A stretch of DNA of 49,779 nucleotides from Bacteroidales bacterium (GCA_017509045.1 JAFWQP010000017.1:1-49779); one strand, 5' to 3'; positions 1 through 8,060 are shown, counted from the stretch's first letter. Notes: a model not told the origin generated them from the letters alone. Program-made: numbers and translations.

Positions 1-206
1 AAAGAGAGCCTCTTTTGATACCAAAGAGAGCCTCTTTTTTTTAAAAGTGGGAAAAGTGACATTTTTTGTTCGAAAAAGTTTGTTATGTCGTTATTCCGCA
101 CTATCTTTGCATTCGAAAACGGTCGGGAAATGGCCAATCTCGGATTCGTTTTCACAGAGTGCCTCCACTCTGCCTTCGCTCTGGGTTCGCTCTGCCTTCG
201 CTCTGG
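1..206 (+). repeat. 206-bp dispersed repeat, copy 1 (promoter-bearing)
   Basis: This stretch matches, in inverted orientation and at roughly 90% by eye, the stretch 41248-41453. It contains two tandem hairpin-like units built on AAAGAG/CTCTTT at 1-40, a conserved TATCTTTGC box near 111, and a C-terminal part made of tandem CTCTGCCTTCGCTCTGGGTT-type units. The -7-like box and its surroundings are among the best conserved parts. A 62-codon reading frame crosses it in both copies but has no sign of being a gene. The copy may continue to the left of the window. Confidence 0.8.
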
Positions 207-263
207 CTCCACTCCTAAGATTGGAGACAAGGTGAACCCAAAACGGGATGAAAAAGACCTCGG

Positions 264-320
264 CGTTGTATAAGGTGAGAGCAGAGAAAGCTCGCTTTCT
301 ATGCCGAGACCAAGTAACGT
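264..320 (-). repeat. 57-bp hairpin repeat family, copy A
   Basis: On the minus strand this reads as the same unit seen at 19541, 20861, 26396 and 31391: it starts near ACGTTACTTGG, has an internal GCTCGGCATAG-CGAGC-type hairpin, a TCTCTGCTCTCACCTTAT segment and an end near CAACG. In the family the ends are inverted (ACGTTG and CAACGT). Confidence 0.75.
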
Positions 321-331
321 CATGGAACATA

Positions 332-377
332 ACAAATACTAATCTGGCATAAACCCTAATGACCAATTTGGTTTAAA
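332..377 (+). promoter_or_regulatory. Conserved upstream hairpin element, copy 1
   Basis: A 46-bp stretch nearly identical to 24202-24247. Both have a hairpin around a TAATGACC loop region. Here the stem is TAAACC (350-355) with GGTTTA (370-375), while in the other copy it is TAACCC with GGGTTA, so the stem covaries. It ends 46 bp before the -7 box at 424. An operator or a repeat-derived hairpin are both possible. Confidence 0.5.
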
Positions 378-423
378 ATGGACTTTTTTTGTGGCAAAAA
401 GCTGTTAAGTGAAAAAAAAATCG

Positions 424-431
424 TATCTTTG
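424..431 (+). promoter_or_regulatory. Promoter -7 box for the 459-4411 cluster
   Basis: TATCTTTG fits the Bacteroidetes consensus TAnnTTTG. It lies inside the reading frame that could start at 378, which argues that translation really begins at the ATG at 459. Confidence 0.7.
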
Positions 432-458
432 CAATTTAATAATTCGTATCTAATTAGT

Positions 459-1283
459 ATGGCGAAAGGAAAGATACTGTATGTAAGTCAGGGTGTTGTG
501 CCTTTTTCGGAGGAAGATGACGCCACGCTGATGACGCGGCATCTGTCGCAGTTTACGCAGGAGTTGGGACGCGAAATCCGTGTCTTTATGCCCCGTTTTT
601 ATGACATCAACGAGCGTAAGCATCAGCTGCACGAGGTAATCCGCCTGTCGGGCATGAACCTGATAGTGAATAATTGCGACCACCAGTTGATTATCAAGGT
701 GGGGTCGTTGCCATCGGCACGACTGCAGGTGTATTTTATCGATAACGAGGAGTATTTTACCCGTTTTGGGAGTTCGTTTGACGAGAACGGGGTGTTGCTG
801 CCCGCCAACGATGAGCGTATCCTATTCTTCGGACGCGGGACGTTGGAGGCGGTGCGCAAGCTGGCTTGGCAGCCCCATCTGATTCATTTCTCGGGCTGGT
901 TTAGCTGCATGGTGCCGTTCTATCTGCGCCGCATCAACAAGGAGAATGCCTTCTTCAGCGGCACACGCACGGTGTTCTCGCTGACGGCAGACCCGTTCAA
1001 GGGTAAGTTCCCTGAGGAAATGGAGAAAAAGATGCGTGCCGACGGAGCCACGGCGAAGGATTTGCGGCTGTATCAGGACTTGGACTATATGACGCTGATG
1101 AAGGCCGCCATCACCTATGCCAACGGCATAGTGGTGTCGTCGCCTAACGTGGATCCCGAATTGGTGAAGTTTGCCAAGGAGAACAAGCGCCATGTGTTGG
1201 ACTACAACCCCGACCGCAAGGAGTTCTATACTAAGATTAACAAACTGTACGAGACACTGTGTGGCAGTGCCATAAACAACTAA
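459..1283 (+). CDS. Glycogen/starch synthase-like protein, N-terminal domain only
   Basis: 274 residues starting MAKGKILYVSQG. An in-frame ATG exists at 378, but the promoter box at 424 lies downstream of it, so 459 is chosen. The protein resembles the N-terminal Rossmann domain of GT5 glycogen synthases (ILYVSQGVVPFSEE, then the VFMPRF and WQPHLIHFSGW regions) and is annotated as such in Bacteroidetes. It is about half the length of a full GT5 enzyme: the C-terminal nucleotide-sugar domain is absent, the KxGGL ADP-glucose motif is not visible, and the usual H-x-H/D-W segment reads HFSGW. Activity as a glycogen synthase is therefore doubtful. It is followed after 22 bp by a DUF4270 lipoprotein, a pairing I recall as common in the phylum. 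Family assignment is good; function is open. Confidence 0.8.
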   Translation: MAKGKILYVSQGVVPFSEEDDATLMTRHLSQFTQELGREIRVFMPRFYDINERKHQLHEVIRLSGMNLIVNNCDHQLIIKVGSLPSARLQVYFIDNEEYFTRFGSSFDENGVLLPANDERILFFGRGTLEAVRKLAWQPHLIHFSGWFSCMVPFYLRRINKENAFFSGTRTVFSLTADPFKGKFPEEMEKKMRADGATAKDLRLYQDLDYMTLMKAAITYANGIVVSSPNVDPELVKFAKENKRHVLDYNPDRKEFYTKINKLYETLCGSAINN

Positions 1284-1305
1284 GCTATTCTATTTTAAAC
1301 TCGAC

Positions 1306-2583
1306 ATGCAAGAGATGATTTTCAAGAGACTATTGTTACCGGTGGGGTTGCTGCTGATGCTGCTGGTGCCATGTGCCTGTACCGAGGAAGAATCGGACTT
1401 GGGCGTGAACCTGCAGGACCCGTTTACGCTGTACAACGGTGTGAGAGACACGGCGTATGTGACAGCGTGTACGCTGTATGACGACTCGTTGTCGACAGCG
1501 GGCTACGCTGCGGGCGTGTTTGGCAACTATCACGACGCGACGTTCGGCGATGTGGAGGCCATACTGTATTCGCAGATCAGCATTCCGCAGGACGGTGTGC
1601 GTATCACCGAGTCGGTGCAGATTGACTCGGTGGTGATGACGCTGGTGGTGGATACGGTGTTTCCCGCTCGGACGGACTCGACGCCGGTGCCGCTGCATAT
1701 TGTAATCAACCAGCTGGCGGAGCCGTTGCTGTCGGACAGTGCGTATCTTTCGACCAACCGACTGGAGGAGAGCAGCACCTGTTTCTTCAACGATGTGGTG
1801 AACTTTGTTGCGGACAGCCTGCGGCTGCGTATGCGCCCGGAGATATACCCCGTGTTGCAAAGGGAGAGCCCGTCGCCCGCGGACTTTGTGGAGCAGACGA
1901 AGGGCTTTGCAGTGCATCTGGACCCTTCGTGCCAGAAGTTGGTGACGGTGAGCCTGACGGCGACCAGTACGCGCCTGACGGTGTATTATCATAACCCCGA
2001 CGTGGATACCTCCGCCCGGCAGTTTGACTTTATCATCAACGGTGAGGCGGCACATAGCATGTATGTGTCGCACGACTACAGCGGTACGCCGCTGGAGGTG
2101 TTTGAGCGGAATAAAAAGGACACCATCGTGGGCAGCGAGCGGCTGTATCTTGAGCCGCTGGGCGGCACAAGGGTACGCCTCAGCCTGCAGCCGTTCCTGA
2201 ATGAGTTTTACGAACAGCACAAGAAGGCTGTGATACATTACGCTGAGTTGCTGCTGCCAGTGTATGACACGAGCGACACGCAGACTCCAGTGCGCATACT
2301 GGCGATGAAAAAGGACGCTGAGGGGAAGCTGGTATATGTGACCGATGCCGATGTGCTGACCAACAATTACACCTATGCCGGATTTGACGGCTACTACCAC
2401 CGCGACAAGCATTACTACAGGCTGCGTGTGACTCGGCATCTGCAAGAGCTGATGCGCACGGGACGCGACTATGGCATGGAGCTGATAATCGACGCACGCC
2501 GCTCGTCGGGCTTCCGCACGGTGCTGAACGGGACGGATGTGGAGAATCCGGTGAGAATAGATTTTGTATATACTGAAATGTAA
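1306..2583 (+). CDS. DUF4270 lipoprotein
   Basis: 425 residues. The N-terminus has basic residues, a hydrophobic stretch at about 8-22 and then PCACTEEESDLG, fitting a lipoprotein signal with a cysteine anchor at 24 or 26 followed by acidic residues, as in surface-exposed Bacteroidetes lipoproteins. The rest is beta-rich and contains the DUF4270 pattern: SDLGVNLQDP near the start, TAYVTACTLYDDSL, GNYHDATFGDVEA, and a C-terminal segment with DYGMELIIDARRS. An alternative start is the ATG at 1315. It follows the glycogen-synthase-like gene by 22 bp and precedes the MORN protein by 58 bp, so one transcript is likely. The molecular role of the family is not known to me. Confidence 0.8.
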   Translation: MQEMIFKRLLLPVGLLLMLLVPCACTEEESDLGVNLQDPFTLYNGVRDTAYVTACTLYDDSLSTAGYAAGVFGNYHDATFGDVEAILYSQISIPQDGVRITESVQIDSVVMTLVVDTVFPARTDSTPVPLHIVINQLAEPLLSDSAYLSTNRLEESSTCFFNDVVNFVADSLRLRMRPEIYPVLQRESPSPADFVEQTKGFAVHLDPSCQKLVTVSLTATSTRLTVYYHNPDVDTSARQFDFIINGEAAHSMYVSHDYSGTPLEVFERNKKDTIVGSERLYLEPLGGTRVRLSLQPFLNEFYEQHKKAVIHYAELLLPVYDTSDTQTPVRILAMKKDAEGKLVYVTDADVLTNNYTYAGFDGYYHRDKHYYRLRVTRHLQELMRTGRDYGMELIIDARRSSGFRTVLNGTDVENPVRIDFVYTEM

Positions 2584-2641
2584 TAAATTTGGGTTACCGA
2601 CAACGGGCGCCCATCATTGTTCAACCCTTGAACTATATAAC

Positions 2642-3832
2642 ATGAAGAAGATTCTCTTTTTTGCTTTCGGCTGCCTGCTGGCATGTGTGGCGGGTGCCCA
2701 GATTCATTACGAAGAAGCCTATGTGACGCATCCTGACCAGATGTATGTGTCGGGTACGCTGAACGACGACAGTGTGCATATCGGCAACTGGACGTGGTGG
2801 CATCCCAACGGAAAGGTGTTCCGTCAGGGTAAGTACGACAACCAAGGTCATAAGGTGGGTGTGTGGCGGACGTTCTATAACGACGGCACCAAGCACGAGG
2901 AGATGGTGATGAGCGGCAGCGGCACGAGCCGCACATGGTATGCCAATGGCGCCAAGCAGAGCGAGGTGCAGGTGGTGAACGGGAAGAAGGAAGGCATGTT
3001 TGTGTCGTGGTATCAAAACGGGCAGCAGAAGGACGAGGTGCCATACGTGGACGGTGTGCGCGAAGGCAAGACCCGCGAGTGGCACGAGAACGGTAAGCTG
3101 AAGTTTGAAGGCACCTACGTGGACGACGAATTGGAAGGTCCGGCAGTGTGGTATACCCCCACGGGCAAGAAGGACCAAGAGGGTCGTTTGGTGCAGGGCG
3201 AACAGGAGGGCGAATGGCTCTTCTATTGGCGCACCAACGGCAACCTGGGTATACGCGGCCATTATACCGATGGGAATGAGACCGGAACATGGACCTACTA
3301 TTATGAGACCGGCGAGAAATGGCGCGAAGGCCAATATAATAACGGCTATAAGCAGGGGATGTGGACCACTTGGTATGAGAGTGGGCAGAAACTGCACGAA
3401 GGTCAGTATGTCAATGACAAGGAGGAAGGCACATGGACGGCGTGGTATGAGGATGGCAAGCTGGACTACACGGGCAGTTTCCACAACGGTAAGAAAGAGG
3501 GGCTGTGGCGCGGCGTGTATGACGACGGCAGTGTCCGCTATGAGATGAACTACCGCGACGACCTGCAGAACGGAAAGACGGTGCGCTACCATGCGAACGG
3601 CAAGGTGGAGATATCGGAAAACTATGTCGATGGCGTGCGTGACGGCAAATACGAGCGCTACAATACCGCAGGCACACCCGAAGAAATGGGTACCTTTGTC
3701 AACGGTAAGAAAGAAGGCAAATGGGTGTGGTATGACAAGTATGGTCAAGAAGGGGTCGTCGCCCAGTTTAAGGACGGCAAGATGACCTCGATGCAGGACA
3801 ATACCGCCAAGAAACAAGAAAAGAAACGCTAA
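2642..3832 (+). CDS. Secreted MORN-type (YwqK-like) repeat protein
   Basis: 396 residues from ATG 2642 (MKKILFFAFG). The frame extends to 2564, but only this start gives a clean signal peptide (about residues 1-19, ending VAGAQ). The mature part is almost entirely repeats of about 23 residues with the pattern EG-x-W-x-x-W/Y-Y-x-x-G-K/Q, of which I count about 14, for example EGEWLFYWRTNG, QGMWTTWYESGQ and EGTWTAWYEDGK. This is the MORN_2/YwqK type. Proteins of this kind are often labelled antitoxin-like, but nothing next to this gene looks like a toxin, and the export signal argues for an envelope or periplasmic scaffold. The stop codon is directly followed by the ATG of maf. Confidence 0.85.
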   Translation: MKKILFFAFGCLLACVAGAQIHYEEAYVTHPDQMYVSGTLNDDSVHIGNWTWWHPNGKVFRQGKYDNQGHKVGVWRTFYNDGTKHEEMVMSGSGTSRTWYANGAKQSEVQVVNGKKEGMFVSWYQNGQQKDEVPYVDGVREGKTREWHENGKLKFEGTYVDDELEGPAVWYTPTGKKDQEGRLVQGEQEGEWLFYWRTNGNLGIRGHYTDGNETGTWTYYYETGEKWREGQYNNGYKQGMWTTWYESGQKLHEGQYVNDKEEGTWTAWYEDGKLDYTGSFHNGKKEGLWRGVYDDGSVRYEMNYRDDLQNGKTVRYHANGKVEISENYVDGVRDGKYERYNTAGTPEEMGTFVNGKKEGKWVWYDKYGQEGVVAQFKDGKMTSMQDNTAKKQEKKR

Positions 3833-4411
3833 ATGCAGCTTTTATTAGCATCAAAGTCACCACGGCGGCGCGAGTTGCTGGGGAGGTTGGACATTCCGGT
3901 CACGATAGTGGACGTGGATGTAGATGAGCAGGTGGCGAATACACTGCCTGCCAAGCAGGTGGCGGAGGCTTTGGCACGCCTGAAGGCTGACGGATATAAG
4001 GCCGAATTGGCTGCCGACGAGGTGTTGGTGACTGCCGACACAGTGGTGGTGTTGGGCAGCCGCGTGTTGGGCAAGCCGCACAGCAGAGAGGAAGCTGTGG
4101 AGATGCTGCACAGCCTTTCGGGCAAGGTACATCAGGTGTATACGGGCGTCTGTCTGCGCAGCAGAGACCGCAGCGTTGCTTTCTCCGAACGGACGGATGT
4201 CCATTTCCGCCAGCTGACGGATGGTGAGATAGACCACTACGTGGACGTATACAAACCCTTCGACAAGGCGGGCGCATACGGCATACAGGAGTGGATAGGT
4301 ATGGTGGGGATAGAACGGATAGAAGGCTGTTACTATAACGTGATGGGGCTGCCGCTGGCGCGGCTGTATAGGGAATTGATGTCGTTGACAGGAAAGGGGA
4401 AGGAAGCGTAG
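3833..4411 (+). CDS. maf: Maf-family nucleoside triphosphate pyrophosphatase
   Basis: 192 residues, usual Maf length. Family motifs are all present: SKSPRRRELL at the start (nucleotide binding), VTADTVVVLG (catalytic acidic residue), GKPHSREEA, and PFDKAGAYGIQEW followed by IEGCYYNVMGLPL. Maf enzymes hydrolyse dTTP, UTP or modified nucleotides to the monophosphate, acting as house-cleaning enzymes and in some bacteria linked to septum formation. The ATG touches the stop of the MORN gene with no gap, implying translational coupling. It is the last gene of the left plus-strand cluster. Confidence 0.93.
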   Translation: MQLLLASKSPRRRELLGRLDIPVTIVDVDVDEQVANTLPAKQVAEALARLKADGYKAELAADEVLVTADTVVVLGSRVLGKPHSREEAVEMLHSLSGKVHQVYTGVCLRSRDRSVAFSERTDVHFRQLTDGEIDHYVDVYKPFDKAGAYGIQEWIGMVGIERIEGCYYNVMGLPLARLYRELMSLTGKGKEA

Positions 4412-4529
4412 CGGAGAGGTGAACGCTCCGCCATTCACATGCTGCCTTAAGCAACATTCGCGCCGATCCGAAAACGGCGCAATGCGAGCATTCGTCTATC
4501 ATAATTATACCAAAAAGAACAAAAATAAG

Positions 4530-4568
4530 GGTGCCACTTTTGGAAAAAAAGTGGCAGTAAGTGGCACC
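4530..4568 (+). repeat. Hairpin with duplicated arm motif
   Basis: GGTGCCACTT (4530-4539) pairs with AAGTGGCACC (4559-4568), and an extra AAGTGGC copy sits inside the loop at 4549-4555. It lies 119 bp beyond the maf stop. No T-run follows, so it is not a standard intrinsic terminator; it may still mark the transcript end. Confidence 0.6.
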
Positions 4569-4605
4569 TGATAACAATAACAATAGGTCACCTCCAATTA
4601 TTGAA

Positions 4606-4723
4606 TATCATATGGTCACTTCTATTAATTGCATGTAATTAAAATCTCAAATACTTATCAAATTCAAAATATGTAGTTTACAAATTCTCCAATTCTCTAA
4701 TTCTTGATAAATAGAAATCCCCA
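4606..4723 (-). repeat. Diverged copy of the 178-bp repeat core
   Basis: On the minus strand this aligns with the tandem units at 7694-8049: TTTCTATTTATCAAGAATT, AGAATTTGTAAA, TTGAAT-TNATAAG and GCAATTAATAGAA occur in the same order and spacing. The ends are imperfectly inverted (CATATGG and CATATGGTCA-type). Confidence 0.7.
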
Positions 4724-4766
4724 TATATCAAAGTCGTGACTTGTTCTCGCATGGGGTGCTTGATGC

Positions 4767-4931
4767 GCTACAGCGCTACAGTGCTACAGTTAGTATTATG
4801 GGTGTCCATTTCTCGATGCACAATCTACAAAATCTCTAATTCTCAAATTCTTGATAAACACAAGTCCCTAAAATAATGATTCGGGGTTGTGGTAAGGGTG
4901 AAAACGAACTGTAGCACTGTAGCGCTGTAGC
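4767..4931. repeat. Inverted repeat with octamer arms (GCTACAGY x3)
   Basis: The 25-bp arm at 4767-4791 is a perfect reverse complement of 4907-4931. Each arm is three copies of the octamer GCTACAGC/T. The 115-nt spacer carries, on the minus strand, the segment TTTATCAAGAATTTGAGAA shared with the 178-bp repeat family (about 4830-4860). Thus a known core sits between different arms. Confidence 0.9.
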
Positions 4932-5073
4932 AGCCAACCGAATGTCTCTCCAAAAACCAAAATACATATCCCATTTCACACCTTTGAACAGACAGGCAAG
5001 CGCAGTCCTCTAATACCTAATCTTTCGACCATGCACAAAGTCGCACCAGACAGATACTCGTCTACGCGTTTGT

Positions 5074-5214
5074 CGGATGAGCCTAATTAATAACACGACG
5101 CTTCCACACTGTCTACGCTCCTAAGGTGGAGGAAAGTCGGTGCGAAATGGAATGAAGCATCCCCATCATCACCTAGCTATATTTCGGATGAGCCACAAAA
5201 AGTGTGGATGCGTC
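5074..5214. repeat. Imperfect inverted repeat
   Basis: GACGCTTCCACACT (5097-5110) and AGTGTGGATGCGTC (5201-5214) form an inverted pair with one mismatch. CGGATGAGCC occurs as a direct repeat at 5074-5083 and 5185-5194. Between 4932 and 5229 I see no other structure and no gene. Confidence 0.65.
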
Positions 5215-5229
5215 ACATTCAGTTGGGTA

Positions 5230-5262
5230 TAAAAAAAAGGTCGCCCCGCTATGGTGGCGACC
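5230..5262 (-). terminator. Intrinsic terminator of the fimbrillin-like gene
   Basis: On the minus strand GGTCGCC and GGCGACC form a seven-bp stem with a short loop, followed by at least eight T. It starts 25 bp after the stop of the gene at 5287-7008. Confidence 0.85.
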
Positions 5263-5286
5263 CTATTGTAGTATAGTCGTGGGTGT

Positions 5287-7008
5287 TTAGTTCACATCGC
5301 GCACAAGGCGGACGGCATTGCCAATGTATTGATCCGGCGAATCGTAGTTTTCTCCATTGCCGTTGAAATACATTCTACTATAAGGGCTCACTGTACTGCA
5401 CCAGTAGTATCCATATTCACTATAACCATCTATAGTTATGCCAGTTCTGCAGCCTGTGATAGGGATAAAGACTGCACCGAGAACCTCTACTTGGGCCCAT
5501 TGTGCATCGGATAAACGTTGCCAATCCCAATTATAAGAATTATAAGGGCGTTGGTTATAGGGGAAATCGTCAGGCAGAATAATCATGCCCTTAACGCCAT
5601 GAACAGTACAATTGGTATGGTGAAGTCTATTTGAAACAGGTCCTCCCAAAAAGGTAAAGCCCCCTCTTGAATTTAACAGATGTTGCAATTCTGAATAAGT
5701 AAGAGTACGCCATTTGTTGGGTTGGTTGCCGCCGTTGCTTATCGCGTTTACGCCCCAGTCGTTTTCGGTGTTGTTGATGTCACCAGTTGCATAAAGGGAA
5801 GATGTATTAGCTGTTGAGGTGGGATTGTAGTTGATGCCACTTGTGCCGTAGCCGAAGAGGTCAATCCAATTATCCTGCCCTTGATTATTTTTGAGGGTAG
5901 TCCACTGGTTCGGTGCAAAGCGCCAAATGTGGTCGGTGGTCTGGTATTGCAGATTGCCTAGAGAAAAGCGTATCCTTTTCGTAGAGGTATAACTGCCATT
6001 CAAAGAAGTGGTACCAGCCACAGAAAACTCGCCAGTGCTGAGGTGTGGGAATGGTACATCGGGTACTACTTCACCTTGAGTGGGCAGACTGCCCGTGACG
6101 TAGATGTTGTTGCTGGCAATGGTTATTGTGTTGGATGTCGTCTTTGCGTATTTCAAGATAGTGCGGCGGCTTTGATCGCTGTTGGTTCCAGTGAACACAT
6201 AGACATTGACAGTAAGTCCTTGTACATTGGTGGCGGGAGGCAGCACGATATAGAATGGGCCGGCGCTGTTGACTCCTTGGGACGCGCCAGAAGCGGAGTG
6301 GTGAAGGCCAGGAGCGGTGCAGTCGAGGGTGACGGTGTTGTCGGTAGAGTACATATCCGAAATATTGGGTGCGGAGAGGGTAGGAGTAGTAGTTCCGCTG
6401 ATAGTGGCTTTACCCCACAGGGGAGTGTTGCTACTGCTCACGGTGATGTAGCCCACTTCCATGGGTTCGTCGAGTTCAATCTTCAGCAGGGAGCAGAGGT
6501 TGGTGAAGTTGAGACCCACCTGGGTGCTGTTAGCTTTGCAGAAAGCGGCCATAGGGGCTTCAACAATCTGATTGCCCTGGGCGGGGTTGTCGGGATTGTC
6601 ATTTCGGTAGACCTGTACCTGCGGCAGCAATATCTGCGGGAAGCCGGTGCTAGGATTGGTAAGAACACGCTCGGCAGGGTATACAGCATAGTAGCCGACA
6701 CTTGGATTATTTTCGTTAGGTGTGACGTAGGCGACGCCCTCGATGGTGGCATAGCGGCCGTTTCCCGAGCCCGGCGATACTGTCACGGTGTGTTGGGTGC
6801 CGTTGATCAATACTTTATCATTGTTGTTCCAGCTTACCCAGTCTACATTATTAATAGTTTCGATATAGGTTTTGCCATCCTTACCTGTGTCGCGGTAGTC
6901 GGAGATGGTTGCACGGAGCGATATGACATCGTTGTCTTTCTTGCAAGAGGTCAGCACGGCAGTCACAGCCATGACCATGCAGAGTGATATAAAAATGTTC
7001 TTTTTCAT
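5287..7008 (-). CDS. Fimbrillin-like lipoprotein with C-terminal FISUMP-type domain
   Basis: 573 residues. The signal peptide ends VLTSCKKD, a lipoprotein signal with Cys at about 22. The N-terminal half (about 30-310) resembles Bacteroidetes fimbrillin/Mfa-like surface proteins: VDWVSWNNNDKVLINGT, NPSVGYYAVYPAERV, LPQVQVYRND, APMAAFCKANS and FTNLCSLLKIELDEP. The C-terminal half begins near RIRFSLGNLQYQ and has WRFAPNQWTTL, WIDLFGYGTSG, NKWRTLTYSELQHLL, KGMIILPDDF and a final NAVRLVRDVN, as in the Fibrobacter-major-paralogous (FISUMP) type. A surface or pilus-associated protein is likely. It forms an operon with the small protein at 7040-7270 (31-bp gap) and ends in a terminator at 5230. Exact role unknown. 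Confidence 0.8.
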   Translation of the reverse strand: MKKNIFISLCMVMAVTAVLTSCKKDNDVISLRATISDYRDTGKDGKTYIETINNVDWVSWNNNDKVLINGTQHTVTVSPGSGNGRYATIEGVAYVTPNENNPSVGYYAVYPAERVLTNPSTGFPQILLPQVQVYRNDNPDNPAQGNQIVEAPMAAFCKANSTQVGLNFTNLCSLLKIELDEPMEVGYITVSSSNTPLWGKATISGTTTPTLSAPNISDMYSTDNTVTLDCTAPGLHHSASGASQGVNSAGPFYIVLPPATNVQGLTVNVYVFTGTNSDQSRRTILKYAKTTSNTITIASNNIYVTGSLPTQGEVVPDVPFPHLSTGEFSVAGTTSLNGSYTSTKRIRFSLGNLQYQTTDHIWRFAPNQWTTLKNNQGQDNWIDLFGYGTSGINYNPTSTANTSSLYATGDINNTENDWGVNAISNGGNQPNKWRTLTYSELQHLLNSRGGFTFLGGPVSNRLHHTNCTVHGVKGMIILPDDFPYNQRPYNSYNWDWQRLSDAQWAQVEVLGAVFIPITGCRTGITIDGYSEYGYYWCSTVSPYSRMYFNGNGENYDSPDQYIGNAVRLVRDVN

Positions 7009-7039
7009 TGTCGATAATAATTCTTAGTTTTTAATGTGT

Positions 7040-7270
7040 TCAATCTCCAACTGTTTGACCGAAGATGTTGCCACCATTGTTATATGCTCCAAGGCCGGAG
7101 TGGTCGCCAGTGCTATGATTCATCAGTCCGTTAGTTTCGCCACCAAAGTTGAAGACACTGGTGTTGACAGGAGAGTCGCTCTGAATGCTAGCAAATCCGT
7201 CCTCAACCTTAAAGGCCACCACGGTGACCTTCGGGGTCTGGTAAATTGTGCTTTTTTTGGTTTCTTTCAT
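7040..7270 (-). CDS. Small protein paired with the surface lipoprotein
   Basis: 76 residues from ATG 7270 (MKETKKSTIYQTPKV). A longer frame reaches 7360, but it crosses the promoter box at 7348-7355, so 7270 is preferred. The sequence YQTPKVTVVAFKVEDGFAS resembles a class of short Bacteroidetes proteins that start with a Y-x-x-P-x-V-x-V-V motif and an E-G/D-G-F-A step, after which the chain becomes Gly/Asn-rich (NFGGETNGL, AYNNGGNIFG). The GFAS step could be a processing site. No usual signal peptide is visible. It lies 31 bp upstream of the fimbrillin-like gene, so the two are probably co-transcribed. Function unknown. Confidence 0.65.
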   Translation of the reverse strand: MKETKKSTIYQTPKVTVVAFKVEDGFASIQSDSPVNTSVFNFGGETNGLMNHSTGDHSGLGAYNNGGNIFGQTVGD

Positions 7271-7347
7271 TTTTATTAAGGTGTTTGTTAAATTTTTTAA
7301 TATTATTTTATTGTTTTCTTTGTGTTGTCGTTTGAAAAATGAGTTTG

Positions 7348-7355
7348 CAAAAGTA
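7348..7355 (-). promoter_or_regulatory. Promoter -7 box for the 7270-5287 operon
   Basis: On the minus strand TACTTTTG fits TAnnTTTG. It would give a leader of about 70 nt before the ATG at 7270. Confidence 0.6.
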
Positions 7356-7500
7356 CACAATTTATTTGATTTAATACATATTTTAGTTTCACCTTTATGC
7401 TAATAGGCTGATTGATATAAAAATAATTTTCTTGACAAATGTTAAATCGACAAAGGAATGGGTGGAAATGATTGTTAATTATCATTAAAATCAAGCTTTT

Positions 7501-7526
7501 ACGGCTCATTTTTGAGCCGTTTTTTG
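7501..7526 (+). terminator. Orphan plus-strand intrinsic terminator
   Basis: ACGGCTC (7501-7507) pairs with GAGCCGT (7514-7520) and is followed by six T. No plus-strand gene precedes it: 7271-7500 holds only the divergent promoter region. Confidence 0.65.
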
Positions 7527-7693
7527 GGGTTTGCTTGCGAATTGTTTGACTCCTAACGTTTTCCGAGCAGAAAGGGGTGCAGAAAGGGGATAGAAGCCAG
7601 AAACATGAATTACATAAGGACTGTTCAAATAAAAGGACTGTTCTAATAATAGGGTTAAAGGGACGTAAGTCCACTGGACTTACTTAATCCTAC

Positions 7694-8049
7694 GGGGAAC
7701 AAACATTCTAAAGTTTGATAAGTAAATTCGGGTACAAATACTATTATGTGGGCTTCTATCTATCAAGAATTTGAGAATTAAAGAATTTGTAAATTTCACG
7801 CTTTGAATCTAATAAGAATTCAAGACTATAATTGCAAGCAATTAATAGAACCCACCTTATGATAGATTACTGGGGAATAAACATTTTAAAGTTTGACAAG
7901 TAAATTCGGGTACAAATTCTATTATGTGGGCTTCTATTTATCAAGAATTTGAGAATTAAAGAATTTGTAAATTTCACGCTTTGAATCTAATAAGAATTCA
8001 AGACTATAATTGCAAGCAATTAATAGAACCCACCTTATGATAGATTACT
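7694..8049 (+). repeat. Tandem duplication of a 178-bp unit
   Basis: Two nearly identical units, 7694-7871 and 7872-8049. Each holds GTGGGCTTCTAT near its first third and ATAGAACCCAC near its end, an imperfect inverted pair, plus the core TATCAAGAATTTGAGAATT and a small palindrome AATTGCAAGCAATT. Diverged copies of the core are at 4606-4723 and in the spacer of 4767-4931, both inverted. The rest of 7271-8107 holds no supportable gene. Confidence 0.9.
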
Positions 8050-8060
8050 ATTGAGAGAAA

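Noticed and set aside
47..235. 62-codon frame in the 206-bp repeat, also seen in copy 2
   Set aside because: It is kept in both copies only because the repeat is conserved; there is no ribosome-binding context, it runs through a tandem repeat, and the -7 box lies inside it.
2633..3817. 394-codon frame antisense to the MORN gene
   Set aside because: The repeat periodicity of the MORN gene keeps the opposite frame open; the product is a low-complexity hydrophobic repeat without a start context.
2642..4411. MORN/YwqK protein and Maf as a toxin-antitoxin pair
   Set aside because: The MORN protein has an export signal and Maf is a housekeeping nucleotide hydrolase, so the antitoxin label has no support here.
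7303..7674. 123-codon minus-strand frame upstream of the small protein gene
   Set aside because: It crosses the promoter box and the orphan terminator, has no known features and is rich in residues expected from AT-rich spacer DNA.
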